This document shows, piece by piece, positions 36,288 to 44,958 of a stretch of DNA of 64,000 nucleotides (position 1 is its first letter; the number at the start of each line of letters is the position of its first letter). The notes under the pieces were generated by a model. It did not search any database. It saw only the letters and a program-made list of their open reading frames with translations, and was not told the origin of the DNA. Source of the DNA: Chryseobacterium sp. (GTDB lineage: Bacteria > Bacteroidota > Bacteroidia > Flavobacteriales > Weeksellaceae); the NCBI RefSeq assembly GCF_029240215.1, contig NZ_JARBTK010000002.1, positions 1 to 64,000 of the forward strand, written 5' to 3'. The translations under genes and the position numbers were made by a program.

Positions 36288-37040
36288 ATGTTAAAAAAGT
36301 TTTTTACAGCCATAGGTGAATACATGATCCTGATCGGTAAATCTCTTCAAAAGCCCCAGAAAATGAGAGTTTTCTGGAAGTTATTTATGAGAGAAATCAA
36401 CGACTTGGGAGTCAATTCTTTTGGATTGGTTACTTTCACATCTATCTTCGTGGGAGCGGTGGTTGCCATTCAGATGTTTAATAATTTTAATGCATCTTCA
36501 TTCCCCATACCAACTTCATTTGTAGGGTATGCAACCAAAGCAGTTTTAGTTCTTGAATTTGCACCTACTATTATCAGTTTGATTCTTGCAGGAAAAGTAG
36601 GATCATATATTGCATCAACTATCGGAACCATGCGTGTTTCTGAACAGATTGACGCATTAGATATTATGGGAGTCAACTCTCCCAACTTCCTTATTTTACC
36701 TAAAATCATCGCCTGTCTCATTTTTAATCCTATTTTGATTGCTATCAGTATCGTTTTTGGTATTGGTGGTGGGTACATTGCAGGAATGCTAACCGGAAAC
36801 TGGACAACTGCAGATTACATCACAGGTATCCAAATGTATATGCCAAATCTTTTCATCATTTATGCATTTACCAAAACCATTGTTTTTGCATTTGTAATTG
36901 CGACAGTTCCTTCATACTTTGGATATTTCGTGAAAGGCGGTTCATTAGAAGTTGGTAGAGCAAGTACGCAAGCCGTGGTTTGGACAATGGTTTTCATCAT
37001 TATTTCCGAATTAATTTTAACACAATTAATATTAAGCTGA
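36288..37040 (+). CDS. mlaE: MlaE family ABC transporter permease
   Basis: 250 aa with five or six membrane helices. Characteristic stretches: FGLVTFTSIFVGAVVAIQMF, VLVLEFAPTIISLILAGKVG, MRVSEQIDALDIMGVNSPNF, and the C-terminal VGRASTQAVVWTMVFIII. It is the inner-membrane channel of a phospholipid transporter between inner and outer membrane. Its TGA overlaps the ATG of the ATPase gene by one base, which shows tight coupling. Confidence 0.9.
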   Translation: MLKKFFTAIGEYMILIGKSLQKPQKMRVFWKLFMREINDLGVNSFGLVTFTSIFVGAVVAIQMFNNFNASSFPIPTSFVGYATKAVLVLEFAPTIISLILAGKVGSYIASTIGTMRVSEQIDALDIMGVNSPNFLILPKIIACLIFNPILIAISIVFGIGGGYIAGMLTGNWTTADYITGIQMYMPNLFIIYAFTKTIVFAFVIATVPSYFGYFVKGGSLEVGRASTQAVVWTMVFIIISELILTQLILS

Positions 37041-37855
37041 TGATTGAGGTAAAAGATCTTAAAAAGAGTTTTGGTGATGTTGAAGTGCTAAAAGGAATTT
37101 CAACCACATTCGAAAAAGGAAAAACCAACCTTATTATCGGACAAAGCGGATCGGGAAAAACCGTTTTCCTTAAAAGTTTACTGAATGTTTATCAGCCTTC
37201 TTCCGGAGAAATTTTGTTTGATGGAAGAGATATTAATGTGATGAACAGAGAAGAAAAACAGCAGCTTCGCTCAGAAATCGGAACTCTGTTTCAGGGAAGT
37301 GCATTATTTGACTCTTTAACGGTGGAAGAGAATATTATGTTTCCGCTCGATATGTTTACAAATCTGACTTTCAGAGAAAAGAAAAGAAGAGTTTTTGAGG
37401 TAATCGGAAGAGTACATTTAGATAAAGCCAACAGAAAGTTTCCTTCAGAAATTTCCGGAGGTATGCAAAAACGTGTTGCTATTGCCAGAGCAATTGTAAA
37501 CCATCCGAAATACCTTTTCTGTGATGAGCCCAATTCAGGATTAGATCCTTATACATCTAACGTTATTGATGACTTATTGCTTGAAATCACGAAAGAATAT
37601 AACACTACAACAATTATCAATACCCACGATATGAACTCGGTGATGACAATTGGTGAGAAAATTGTTTACCTGAGACTAGGGATTAAAGAATGGGAAGGCA
37701 ATAAAGATATCCTGATTACCGCAGGCAATAAAAATCTGATTGACTTCGTTTATTCATCGGAATTATTCAAAGAATTGAGAGAATATTTACTCGAAAATAA
37801 TAAAACTGTAGAAAATACAATCACTAAAATTGACGACAATGAAAAAGATAATTAG
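37040..37855 (+). CDS. mlaF: MlaF-type ABC transporter ATPase
   Basis: 271 aa from MIEVKDLKKSFGDVEVLKGI at 37040; a 20-residue extension within mlaE is rejected. ABC motifs: Walker A GQSGSGKTV, signature SGGMQKRVAIARAI, Walker B YLFCDEPNSGLDP and switch His NTHDMNS. It powers the MlaE permease; the MCE-domain protein at 20358 is a likely partner. It ends with an acidic tail (TKIDDNEKDN) and overlaps the next start by 17 bp. Confidence 0.92.
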   Translation: MIEVKDLKKSFGDVEVLKGISTTFEKGKTNLIIGQSGSGKTVFLKSLLNVYQPSSGEILFDGRDINVMNREEKQQLRSEIGTLFQGSALFDSLTVEENIMFPLDMFTNLTFREKKRRVFEVIGRVHLDKANRKFPSEISGGMQKRVAIARAIVNHPKYLFCDEPNSGLDPYTSNVIDDLLLEITKEYNTTTIINTHDMNSVMTIGEKIVYLRLGIKEWEGNKDILITAGNKNLIDFVYSSELFKELREYLLENNKTVENTITKIDDNEKDN

Positions 37856-38477
37856 TACTACGTTATTAAGTTTTTCAATCTTTGCTTCGGCGCAGATTTC
37901 TCTTGCAGCAAAAGCAAACGTTTTGATCCCGACAAGCTCTGCATCCTGGAAAAACCTTAAAACGGCTGCAACCAATGCTGTAGAACAAAAAGGAAAAAAC
38001 ATTACAGGATTCAACGCAGGTTTGTCTCTTAAAATAGACTTACCTACTGCTTTATATTTAATGCCGGAAATTTATTATACAAATTTCAGTAATGAAGTGA
38101 CAGTAGCAAACGACATTAACGCAGAAGCAACTACAATTAAAGCAAAAAGCAGCAGAATTGATGTTCCTGTTTTGGTAGGTGTAAATATTTTAGGAGATCT
38201 ATTGAGCGCTTATGCAGGACCTGTAGGAAGCTTTAATCTTGCTAAAGGAGATAATTTTGGGAGCTTTGTACAAAAAGTTGATGCGAAGGAATTTACTGTT
38301 GGATATCAATTAGGTTTCCAAAGTGAAATTAAAAAAGTCATTCTATCTGCGAAATATGAAGGTGCTTTTTCAAAAGACCAAAGAAAATTTATCAACAATG
38401 TTGCAGGATCTAGTCAGGAAATCGACTACGACAACAGATCAAGTCTTTTTATGCTTGGTGTAGGATATAAATTTTAA
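37839..38477 (+). CDS. Outer-membrane beta-barrel (porin-like) protein
   Basis: 212 aa from MKKIISTTLLSFSIFASAQI, the signal peptide; the MTT start three codons earlier is less likely. The mature part has alternating-hydrophobic strands (GFNAGLSLKIDLPTALYLMP, FTVGYQLGFQSEIKKVILSA) and ends in MLGVGYKF with a terminal Phe, the usual BamA-recognised end. About eight strands. It begins inside the 3' end of the ATPase gene. A role with the Mla system is possible from this position but not shown. Confidence 0.85.
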   Translation: MKKIISTTLLSFSIFASAQISLAAKANVLIPTSSASWKNLKTAATNAVEQKGKNITGFNAGLSLKIDLPTALYLMPEIYYTNFSNEVTVANDINAEATTIKAKSSRIDVPVLVGVNILGDLLSAYAGPVGSFNLAKGDNFGSFVQKVDAKEFTVGYQLGFQSEIKKVILSAKYEGAFSKDQRKFINNVAGSSQEIDYDNRSSLFMLGVGYKF

Positions 38478-38498
38478 TTAAAATTTTATACGATATAA

Positions 38499-38529
38499 AA
38501 AAATCCTCAAATTAAATTTGAGGATTTTT
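38499..38529. terminator. Terminator shared by convergent genes
   Basis: AAAAATCCTCAAATT pairs perfectly with AATTTGAGGATTTTT around one base. The right arm also encodes the end (NKNPQI) of the 38512 gene on the minus strand. Confidence 0.88.
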
Positions 38530-38823
38530 ATTTTGAAGTTCAAGTTCAGCTTCACGCTGTGCAATAATTGCAGCTTGCTTTTCAAGTTCTTCTTTATCTT
38601 TCTGAAGCTGCTTAAATTCTTTTCTCTGCTGCTCAGCTTTGATTGCCGAGCCTTTGCTCACATAACCAATCATTCCACCAATGATGAGCCCAATTCCAAT
38701 TCCCGCCATTACTCCCATTACGTGAGAAATCGTAATCTTTTCAACAGTAAAATCTGTTGTCAGATAAAATAGCAATGCCGATACTGCTAAAAGTATAAGT
38801 CCTGTTATCGAGATACCTTTCAT
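38512..38823 (-). CDS. Small membrane protein with coiled-coil tail
   Basis: 103 aa. Two membrane helices (ISITGLILLAVSALLFYL, VMGVMAGIGIGLIIGGMIGY, the latter a Gly-zipper), then a charged coiled coil (AEQQRKEFKQLQKDKEELEK, QAAIIAQREAELELQ). No known domain beyond that. Its last codons lie in the shared terminator. Confidence 0.75.
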   Translation of the reverse strand: MKGISITGLILLAVSALLFYLTTDFTVEKITISHVMGVMAGIGIGLIIGGMIGYVSKGSAIKAEQQRKEFKQLQKDKEELEKQAAIIAQREAELELQNKNPQI

Positions 38824-38878
38824 GATATGATAATTTTAGTTTAATGAAGTATAGTATAGAAAGAAAATTTATTTTAAA

Positions 38879-39682
38879 CTAAACCTTTCCTCCTGCTGCT
38901 CTGTAATATTCTAATGCTTTGGGAAGATTTTTCTGAATATCTCCTACTCTTGATCCTGGGCTTGGGTGAGTAGACAAAAATTCAGGTTGTCTTGCTCCTG
39001 AAGACGAAGCCTCCATCCTATTCCAGAAAGGAATTGCCTGTCTTGGATCGTACCCCGCCATTGACATCAAATATAATCCCATTTGATCAGCTTCCAATTC
39101 CTGATTTCTACCATATTTCAACAAAACTACCTGCGACCCGATTGGATATACGCTTTGAAAGATTGCCGCCGTTTTTTCATTTTTTATTGCCAAACCAGAC
39201 GCTGTACCCAAACCTTGGGCAATCATTGATTGTGAAATTCTTTCATTTCCGTGACCCGCCAATGCGTGAGAAACTTCGTGTCCCATTACAACAGCCAGAC
39301 CTGTATCATCTTTAGTGATTGGAAGAATTCCGGAATAAACCGCAACTTTACCTCCCGGCATACACCAAGCGTTTACCTGACTGTCCTGAAGAAGATTGAA
39401 TTCCCATTTATAATTTGCAAGATCGGCACCACGTCCTATACTTGCGTAATATTTTTCTGCAGCATTTTTTATTCTATTTCCTACATTTTTCACGCTTTGA
39501 GCCTGAGAACCTGTAACTATTTTTGACTCATTTAAAGTCTGCTTATATTGTTGTAAAGCCATTGCTTCGATCTCAGAATTATTTGCAATCTGTAGCGAAG
39601 ATCTTCCCGTGATCGGGTTTGTCGTGCAAGCTGCAACAGATAAAACTGTAGCTCCTATTCCTAATAGATGTGTAATTTTCAT
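38879..39682 (-). CDS. M48 family metalloprotease lipoprotein
   Basis: 267 aa from MKITHLLGIGATVLSVAACT at 39682 (lipobox Cys19); the 23-residue upstream extension is rejected. The zinc site is VVMGHEVSHALAGHGNERI with the third ligand in NQELEADQMGLYLM. SREFLS-type ending STHPSPGSRVGDIQKNLP is typical of the LoiP/BepA-like group. It should degrade damaged envelope proteins in the periplasm. Confidence 0.92.
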   Translation of the reverse strand: MKITHLLGIGATVLSVAACTTNPITGRSSLQIANNSEIEAMALQQYKQTLNESKIVTGSQAQSVKNVGNRIKNAAEKYYASIGRGADLANYKWEFNLLQDSQVNAWCMPGGKVAVYSGILPITKDDTGLAVVMGHEVSHALAGHGNERISQSMIAQGLGTASGLAIKNEKTAAIFQSVYPIGSQVVLLKYGRNQELEADQMGLYLMSMAGYDPRQAIPFWNRMEASSSGARQPEFLSTHPSPGSRVGDIQKNLPKALEYYRAAGGKV

Positions 39683-39786
39683 TGTAATGCGGATTATAAG
39701 TTCAACCTTACAATTTCTATTCCAAAAAATAATCCGGAAGCAGATTTGCATAGATTTTGCTATTTACATTTTCTAATTTAAAGATT

Positions 39787-40335
39787 ATGAAAAAGTTTAT
39801 CAATATAATATCAGTTTTTATTTTAATCTTATTTTTTCAAAGCTGCTCTGCTCAAAATACTTCGGATTCACAAACCGTAAATACTTTGGTAAGTTCTGAA
39901 GAGTTTACCTTCCACGCAGAAAGAGCAAACCCAATGAATTATGATGTTATCAATGCACTTAATGGAATTCCAAACAATCCCTCAACCAGAATTCTTCAAT
40001 TAGACAGTGACAGTTATGTGATTGAACTTAAAAAAGGAAAAATGGAAGTGGTTCTTCCTTATTTTGGAAGAGCATTCAATCCTACTTACGGAAGATCAGA
40101 CAACAGTTACAGATTTACCTCAAAAGATTATACCGTTACAAAATCTCAAAGTAAAAAAGGAAATTGGGTCTTTAAAATCAAACCTAACGATGTAAGTAAT
40201 GTTTCTGATATCAATATAGAAGTTTATAAAAACGGAAAAGCATTTACTTCGGTTCGAAGTAACGACAGACAACCGATTACATATGACGGATATATTTCTA
40301 AAAATGAAGAGATTAAAGAGAAAAAGATTGAATAA
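39787..40335 (+). CDS. DUF4251 lipoprotein
   Basis: 182 aa from MKKFINIISVFILILFFQSC, a lipoprotein signal with Cys at residue 20. The domain has FHAERANPMNYDVINAL, IELKKGKMEVVLPYFGRAF and YRFTSKDYTVTKSQSKKGNW, matching the Bacteroidota DUF4251 family, which is beta-rich and of unknown role. The end is charged (EEIKEKKIE) and stops two bases before the convergent meaB stop. Confidence 0.85.
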   Translation: MKKFINIISVFILILFFQSCSAQNTSDSQTVNTLVSSEEFTFHAERANPMNYDVINALNGIPNNPSTRILQLDSDSYVIELKKGKMEVVLPYFGRAFNPTYGRSDNSYRFTSKDYTVTKSQSKKGNWVFKIKPNDVSNVSDINIEVYKNGKAFTSVRSNDRQPITYDGYISKNEEIKEKKIE

Positions 40336-40337
40336 TA

Positions 40338-41321
40338 TCAATTCTTATTTAAAAATTTATTAACAAATAGTTTTGCTTCGGTACTTGGGTTTGAAACCAT
40401 TGCCGAAGCATTTTTTTTGTGTTGAATATAAGCTTCTTCCAAAGAATTGTTTTTTTTCATCATTGATAAAATATATTCCTGAACCCAATATTCAAATCGT
40501 TTTTCTGCCTGTTGTTTTCTTACAATATCAAAACGTTCTGTTTTCTTTTTTAGAGAAATAAATTCATCAATTTTATTATAAACTTCATCCAAACCTTCAT
40601 CATAAAGTGCAGAACCGAGTAAAACAGGAACCTTCCAATCTTTCTCTTTAGGCGGAATAAAATCCAGAGCTCTTTTTAATTCAAGCCTTGTATTTTTTGC
40701 TTTCTGAAGATTCTCTTTTTCAACTTTATTAATGAAAATGACATCGACCATTTCCATGATACCGCGTTTGATTCCCTGAAGTTCGTCTCCGCCGCCGATT
40801 ATTTTTAGAAATAAAAAGACATCTGTAATATCAGCAACTAAAACTTCGGACTGTCCTACTCCAACGGTTTCAATTAAAATATAGTCATAGCCCGCTGCTT
40901 CACAGATGATCATCGTTTCAAAAGTTGTATTGGCAACACCACCCAAAAATCCGGAGCTTGGGGAAGGTCGAATGAATGCATTTTCTTCTTTTGCCAATTC
41001 TTCCATTCGAGTTTTGTCACCCAAAATACTGCCTTTATTGATTGCCGAACTGGGATCAATTGCCAAAACAGCAACCTTTTTACCCTTTGAGATTGCCAAT
41101 CTTCCAAAATTTTCTATAAAAGTTGATTTTCCGGCTCCGGGAACTCCTGTAATTCCTACACGGACAGATTTTCCGGTGAAAGGCATTATTTGTTTTAATA
41201 AATCTTCCGCCTGTAATCTGTGTTCAGGTTTCTTGCTTTCAACCAAAGTAATAGCTTTTGCAATCAAACGCTTATCGCCCGATCGTATTCCTTCTATTAA
41301 CTCTTCTGTAGAAAATTTCAT
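40338..41321 (-). CDS. meaB: Methylmalonyl-CoA mutase-associated GTPase MeaB
   Basis: 327 aa G3E-type GTPase. P-loop VGITGVPGAGKSTFIENF, then VLAIDPSSAINKGSILGDKT, the DYILIETVGVGQSEV switch and VIFINKVEKEN (NKxE variant of NKxD). It protects and loads the B12-dependent methylmalonyl-CoA mutase; the large subunit lies 6.5 kb away at 47772 on the same strand. Confidence 0.95.
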   Translation of the reverse strand: MKFSTEELIEGIRSGDKRLIAKAITLVESKKPEHRLQAEDLLKQIMPFTGKSVRVGITGVPGAGKSTFIENFGRLAISKGKKVAVLAIDPSSAINKGSILGDKTRMEELAKEENAFIRPSPSSGFLGGVANTTFETMIICEAAGYDYILIETVGVGQSEVLVADITDVFLFLKIIGGGDELQGIKRGIMEMVDVIFINKVEKENLQKAKNTRLELKRALDFIPPKEKDWKVPVLLGSALYDEGLDEVYNKIDEFISLKKKTERFDIVRKQQAEKRFEYWVQEYILSMMKKNNSLEEAYIQHKKNASAMVSNPSTEAKLFVNKFLNKN

Positions 41322-41450
41322 CTGATTATTTCTAATTTTTTCAAAGGCCAGATCAGACCTAACGGTTTTATTGATTCAAAAATATAAAAATAACATGCAA
41401 AATCCGAAGAAAACGGATTATTAATTTTAATGCTTCTAAATTAAACCCAT

Positions 41451-41484
41451 TTGTATGATGCCTTTCGGGAATTGCCTATTTTTG
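41451..41484 (+). promoter_or_regulatory. Promoter of the tandem cytochromes
   Basis: TTG at 41451 and TATTTTTG at 41477-41484, spacing 23, fit the Bacteroidota TTG...TAnnTTTG pattern at its upper spacing limit. 22 bp precede the ATG. Confidence 0.5.
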
Positions 41485-41506
41485 TTATCATTCAAATAAA
41501 AACCAT

Positions 41507-41800
41507 ATGAAAAAATTGATTGCTGCGGCATCTTTCACTGCAATTTTAGTAGCTTCTTGTACACCAAAAGCCTCAACACCAGTAGCTCCGACGGGATCTG
41601 CAGTTTCTACTGCCGAACAATTGGCTCAGGGAAAAACAATTTTTGAAAATTCATGCAAAAGATGTCACGGTTTGCCAGATCCAACCGCCTACACCTCTGT
41701 GCAATGGGTAGGAATCATGAATTCTATGGCTCCAAAAGCAAAACTTACAGATGAGCAACATCAGTGGGTTTATGATTATGTAGTTTCTGTGAAAAAGTAA
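41507..41800 (+). CDS. c-type cytochrome lipoprotein, copy 1
   Basis: 97 aa. Lipoprotein signal (AILVASCTPKAS), then one heme-c site SCKRCHGLPDP (CxxCH). The Met in NSMAPKAKL is a candidate distal ligand. It ends DEQHQWVYDYVVSVKK. A small envelope electron carrier. It is 25 bp upstream of a close paralogue, and they likely arose by tandem duplication. Confidence 0.88.
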   Translation: MKKLIAAASFTAILVASCTPKASTPVAPTGSAVSTAEQLAQGKTIFENSCKRCHGLPDPTAYTSVQWVGIMNSMAPKAKLTDEQHQWVYDYVVSVKK

Positions 41801-41825
41801 TTAAATCATTCACCAAAATAATAAT

Positions 41826-42113
41826 ATGAAAAAGTTAGTTTTAAGTTTTGTCCTATTTTCGGCTTTTTTAGTTTCATGCGGACCGAAAAGTACTGCCGTA
41901 ACCGGACCAAAATATACCTCATCTGAACAACTCGCTCAAGGGAAAACAATTTTTGAAAACTCGTGCAACAAATGTCATGGCTTACCAAACCCGACAAAAC
42001 ATGACGATCAGGGATGGATAAAAACCTTAAGCAGAATGGCTCCCAGAGCTAGGTTAAATGACGACCAACATCAAATGGTTTATGACTATCTTATTTCTGT
42101 AAATAAAAAATAG
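41826..42113 (+). CDS. c-type cytochrome lipoprotein, copy 2
   Basis: 95 aa. Lipoprotein signal (FSAFLVSCGPKST) and heme-c site SCNKCHGLPNP. It shares EQLAQGKTIFENSC and the C-terminal MVYDYL pattern with copy 1, but the signal and linker have diverged, so the duplication is not recent. RMAPRARL holds the candidate Met ligand. Its stop lies in the arm of the terminator that follows. Confidence 0.88.
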   Translation: MKKLVLSFVLFSAFLVSCGPKSTAVTGPKYTSSEQLAQGKTIFENSCNKCHGLPNPTKHDDQGWIKTLSRMAPRARLNDDQHQMVYDYLISVNKK

Positions 42114-42136
42114 GCTTTCACCTGAAAGTCTATTTT
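42106..42136. terminator. Terminator between cytochromes and epimerase
   Basis: AAAATAGGCTTTCA pairs with TGAAAGTCTATTTT around two bases; serves the cytochrome pair and probably the convergent epimerase gene, overlapping both 3' ends. Confidence 0.82.
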
Positions 42137-43128
42137 TGTTTTAATTCTATTCCCAGGCCTGGTTTTTTGGAGAGAATTATTTTACCGTTTTCTACAAAAT
42201 TTCCAGTGGCATAATCGTTGGAAATAAGATTGGCCCCGTCTAAATCTATGTAATCAACAAGTCCAGTCAAAACACAACCCGCAGAAATTCCGATAGTAGA
42301 TTCTGTCATGCAACCGATCATGATTTTATAGTTTAATTCTCGGGCTTTTTTGATCATTTTTAAAGCGGGAGTCAATCCTCCACATTTCATTAATTTGATG
42401 TTGATGCTTTTATAATAAGGAATTAATTCGTCCAATGAATCCAAATCTTGGCAATCTTCGTCTGCCATCCAATTGGCGAAACTTTCTTTTTTAAGAATTT
42501 TATACTGATTAATTGGTCTTGGTTGCTCTAAATATGAAAAATTCTGAACCTCAATATTTTCCTGAAACCAAAGACAATCTTCATCGGTAAAACTTGCGTT
42601 GGAGTCTAAAGCGATATTTCGATTTAATTGTAACAATTTTTCAACATTGTTTTTATCTAAACCTTTACATTTTACTTTGAATTTGTTCCAACTGCTTTTT
42701 TCAATTTTTTGAATCTGTTTGTCAATTTCTTCGACTGAGATTGTGATCGAACTTTCGACTAAATTTTCAGAAGAAAGCTGATTTAATTCAATAAAACTTT
42801 TGTTTTCCAGTTTCCCGAAAAGATCCCAATAGGCACAATCCAAAGCAGAAAGTAAAAATGGATGAAGATTTAAACTGAATAAAAATTTGAAAAGTTCTTT
42901 TGGATGAATGATTTTCTGTGACTCAATTTTAGATTGAATTTCTTTTAATTTTAAAACAAAACTTTGAAGATCAATTTGATAATAATCGATCGCAACGCAC
43001 TCTCCGTAACCTTTGCCATTTTGGTGAGATAGTTCTATGAGTAATGCTTCTCTTTTATCGTAGTTTCCGCAAGCGATTGAGAATGTTTCTTTTAATTGAA
43101 GTTGTATAAGTTCAAACCGTAATTCCAT
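42130..43128 (-). CDS. Dipeptide epimerase (enolase superfamily)
   Basis: 332 aa. Enolase-superfamily residues are present: KFKVKCKG (catalytic Lys), IALDSNASF (Asp), NFSYLEQPR (Glu), WMADEDCQD (Asp), SINIKLMKCGGL (Lys) and the C-terminal MIGCMTESTIG. This fits L-Ala-D/L-Glu epimerase, which recycles murein peptides; other dipeptides are possible. It follows the TPR gene by 25 bp, but a hairpin lies between them. Confidence 0.88.
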   Translation of the reverse strand: MELRFELIQLQLKETFSIACGNYDKREALLIELSHQNGKGYGECVAIDYYQIDLQSFVLKLKEIQSKIESQKIIHPKELFKFLFSLNLHPFLLSALDCAYWDLFGKLENKSFIELNQLSSENLVESSITISVEEIDKQIQKIEKSSWNKFKVKCKGLDKNNVEKLLQLNRNIALDSNASFTDEDCLWFQENIEVQNFSYLEQPRPINQYKILKKESFANWMADEDCQDLDSLDELIPYYKSINIKLMKCGGLTPALKMIKKARELNYKIMIGCMTESTIGISAGCVLTGLVDYIDLDGANLISNDYATGNFVENGKIILSKKPGLGIELKQK

Positions 43129-43143
43129 TATTAAATTTACAAA

Positions 43144-43166
43144 AAAAGGAGACTTATTTCGTCTCC
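43144..43166 (-). terminator. Hairpin at the end of the TPR gene
   Basis: GGAGAC pairs with GTCTCC around TTATTTC, followed on the minus strand by TCC and a T run. It overlaps the TPR stop and may end the rtcB-prfH-TPR transcript. Confidence 0.55.
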
Positions 43167-43678
43167 TCCTTCTTTTTAATTTGTTTTTGTTTTAGCTTTT
43201 TAGGCATTTTAGATTTTACAAATTTTTTACGATCTCTCACCAAATCAAGGCTGCACGATGTAAAGCAGTATTTTTCTGCTTCATTTAAAAACTTTAAGGC
43301 ATTCGGCAAACTTCCTCTTTTTTCGGAAAGCAAAGATCGATAAAGCCAAATGATTGATTTATCCATTCCTTTTATTTTCAGTGAATATTTGATCAGTTTT
43401 TCGGCTTCATGGAAATCTTCATTATCCAAAAGACATTTGATGTAATATTGTGGAACATTTAAATTCGTTACATCACACTGCATCGCCTCCTCAAAATAGA
43501 GCTTTGCTTTTTCGTAGTCAGTCAACATTTCGCTGTAGATTCTTCCCATCAGACAAAGGCTGTCTGCATCTTCCGGATCGTAAGACAAAGCATAATTCAA
43601 TGCTTCCAGGCAATCCGGTAAGCTGTAAGGATAATTATCTAAAGCCTCGAAGTAATATTTACTTTTAGTTAAGGTCAT
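43154..43678 (-). CDS. TPR-repeat protein
   Basis: 174 aa. Tetratricopeptide-like helices: DCLEALNYALSYDPEDADSL, LMGRIYSEMLTDYEKAKLYF, EAMQCDVTNLNVPQYYIKCL and the RGSLPNALKFLNEAEKYC unit. The last 30 residues are Lys-rich (KMPKKLKQKQIKKKEETK), suggesting contact with RNA or the ribosome. Its ATG overlaps the stop of prfH (ATGA), so it is translationally coupled to that gene. A scaffold role in the RNA-repair module is inferred. Confidence 0.78.
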   Translation of the reverse strand: MTLTKSKYYFEALDNYPYSLPDCLEALNYALSYDPEDADSLCLMGRIYSEMLTDYEKAKLYFEEAMQCDVTNLNVPQYYIKCLLDNEDFHEAEKLIKYSLKIKGMDKSIIWLYRSLLSEKRGSLPNALKFLNEAEKYCFTSCSLDLVRDRKKFVKSKMPKKLKQKQIKKKEETK

Positions 43679-44364
43679 TTTTGTAGTTTTTTTAATTCGT
43701 TTTTCAGGACGTTTCTTTGTTTTTTGAACGATTTTTCCTGATAATTCTTTTTAAAATCTGTGCCCGAAAATGTACGGATTGGACTTCCTCTCTGCACCTG
43801 CAAATGGTTGTTCCAGGTCTCCTGCATTCTTTTTTGAAGATGAATAATATTCCGTTCCAACACTTTTTCTTTTAATCTTCTGATAGACAGTTTTTTATTC
43901 TCCAATTGTGAACGCGTATCTTGTACGAAAACACTTTGTCCCGTTGGTAAATGAGTCGCGCGAACAGCTGTATTCACTTTATTTACATTCTGTCCGCCAC
44001 TTCCCTGACTTCTTGTTGTCTGGAATTGAATATCTTTTTCATTAAAATTAATTTTCTCCAATCCTTCCAGTTCAAAAACCCCGATGAACCAATTGCTTCT
44101 TTTATGCAATTTTCGGAATGCACTTTTTCCTGTCCAACAAATGCTTCCTAACCATGTTTTCAAAAATTCATTTAAATCTTTTGCTTTTAAAATGATGGTT
44201 ACGGATTTCAATGTCAGATTTTCATCACCATTTTCGCGGTGGATGATTTCGTAGTCTATATTATTATTTTTTGCTTCCTCAAGGAAGACCTTCAGCACTT
44301 TGGCAACTACCCATTGACATTCCAAAGGTCCTCTTCCTGAGGTTATTTGTATTAATTTTTCCAT
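43675..44364 (-). CDS. prfH: Peptide chain release factor-like protein PrfH
   Basis: 229 aa, much shorter than RF1/RF2 (about 360). The catalytic GGQ is at residues 123-125 ([20 protein letters not shown]), so it can hydrolyse peptidyl-tRNA. The N-terminal 100 residues (SGRGPLECQWVVAKVLKVFL, WLGSICWTGKSAFRK) are the PrfH-type domain that replaces the codon-reading domain. The C-terminus is basic (KKNYQEKSFKKQRNVLKNEL). PrfH is known as a partner of RtcB in releasing peptides from ribosomes with a cut 16S decoding centre. It starts two bases after the nucleotidyltransferase gene, with rtcB further upstream on the same strand. Confidence 0.92.
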   Translation of the reverse strand: MEKLIQITSGRGPLECQWVVAKVLKVFLEEAKNNNIDYEIIHRENGDENLTLKSVTIILKAKDLNEFLKTWLGSICWTGKSAFRKLHKRSNWFIGVFELEGLEKINFNEKDIQFQTTRSQGSGGQNVNKVNTAVRATHLPTGQSVFVQDTRSQLENKKLSIRRLKEKVLERNIIHLQKRMQETWNNHLQVQRGSPIRTFSGTDFKKNYQEKSFKKQRNVLKNELKKLQK

Positions 44365-44366
44365 TA

Positions 44367-44912
44367 TTATTTGGGCATTTCATTTAATTTTGGATGACCA
44401 ACAGGATTAATTTCTTTTTCCAATAAATCTTTTGCAGCCATTACCGCCCAACATTTATCGCTGGAATGAATATTTCTGTAAAATGAAAGTAAAACATCAG
44501 GTCTCACAACAGTAAATCCATTGGCTTCTACAGTTTCAAGATCGTTTCTCTCAAAGAAATCAATTGTAATTCTGTAGAATTTCCCGTTTTCCAGTTCGAT
44601 TGTTTTCTCATACCTACGGAAGTTTTCTTCACTTGGCAAATGATCGTAACGAGTCCATACTTTCTGAAACCCTTCCTGCTGAAGAATCATAACCACTTCA
44701 GCTACATTTTCCTTATTTACAAAAATATCAATATCCTTATGATCATGAGCGTGCTTGTATTCTGTATGCCCAATTTCAGACATAAAATGCCACGCCCAGC
44801 CTCCTGATAAAATGACTTTATTTTTTAATTTTTCTAAAATTTCCAATCCGTGTTGAATTCTAAATTCCGGCCAGACTTCACCGTACCTTTTTATATTATG
44901 TGGTGCTCCCAT
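44367..44912 (-). CDS. Pol-beta-type nucleotidyltransferase
   Basis: 181 aa. The hallmark GG...DxD pattern is present: LSGGWAWHF (GG at 37-38) and HKDIDIFV (Asp60, Asp62), with a likely third Asp at 118 in YRITIDFFE. A helical C-terminal part contains VVRPDVLLSFYRNIHSSDKC and KDLLEKEINPVGHPKLNEM. These features fit a small nucleotidyltransferase that adds a nucleotide to RNA, protein or a small molecule. It lies two bases from prfH and 242 bp from rtcB, so a role in preparing broken RNA ends is attractive, but it could also be a drug-modifying type enzyme. No close family is named here. Confidence 0.75.
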   Translation of the reverse strand: MGAPHNIKRYGEVWPEFRIQHGLEILEKLKNKVILSGGWAWHFMSEIGHTEYKHAHDHKDIDIFVNKENVAEVVMILQQEGFQKVWTRYDHLPSEENFRRYEKTIELENGKFYRITIDFFERNDLETVEANGFTVVRPDVLLSFYRNIHSSDKCWAVMAAKDLLEKEINPVGHPKLNEMPK

Positions 44913-44958
44913 TTTTTTGTTTTAAATTGTTTTCTACTCTGAATGACAGTACTTATTC

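Noticed and set aside
36980..37039. Extended start of mlaF within mlaE
   Set aside because: The ABC domain begins at MIEVKDL, and a one-base stop/start overlap at 37040 is the normal coupling.
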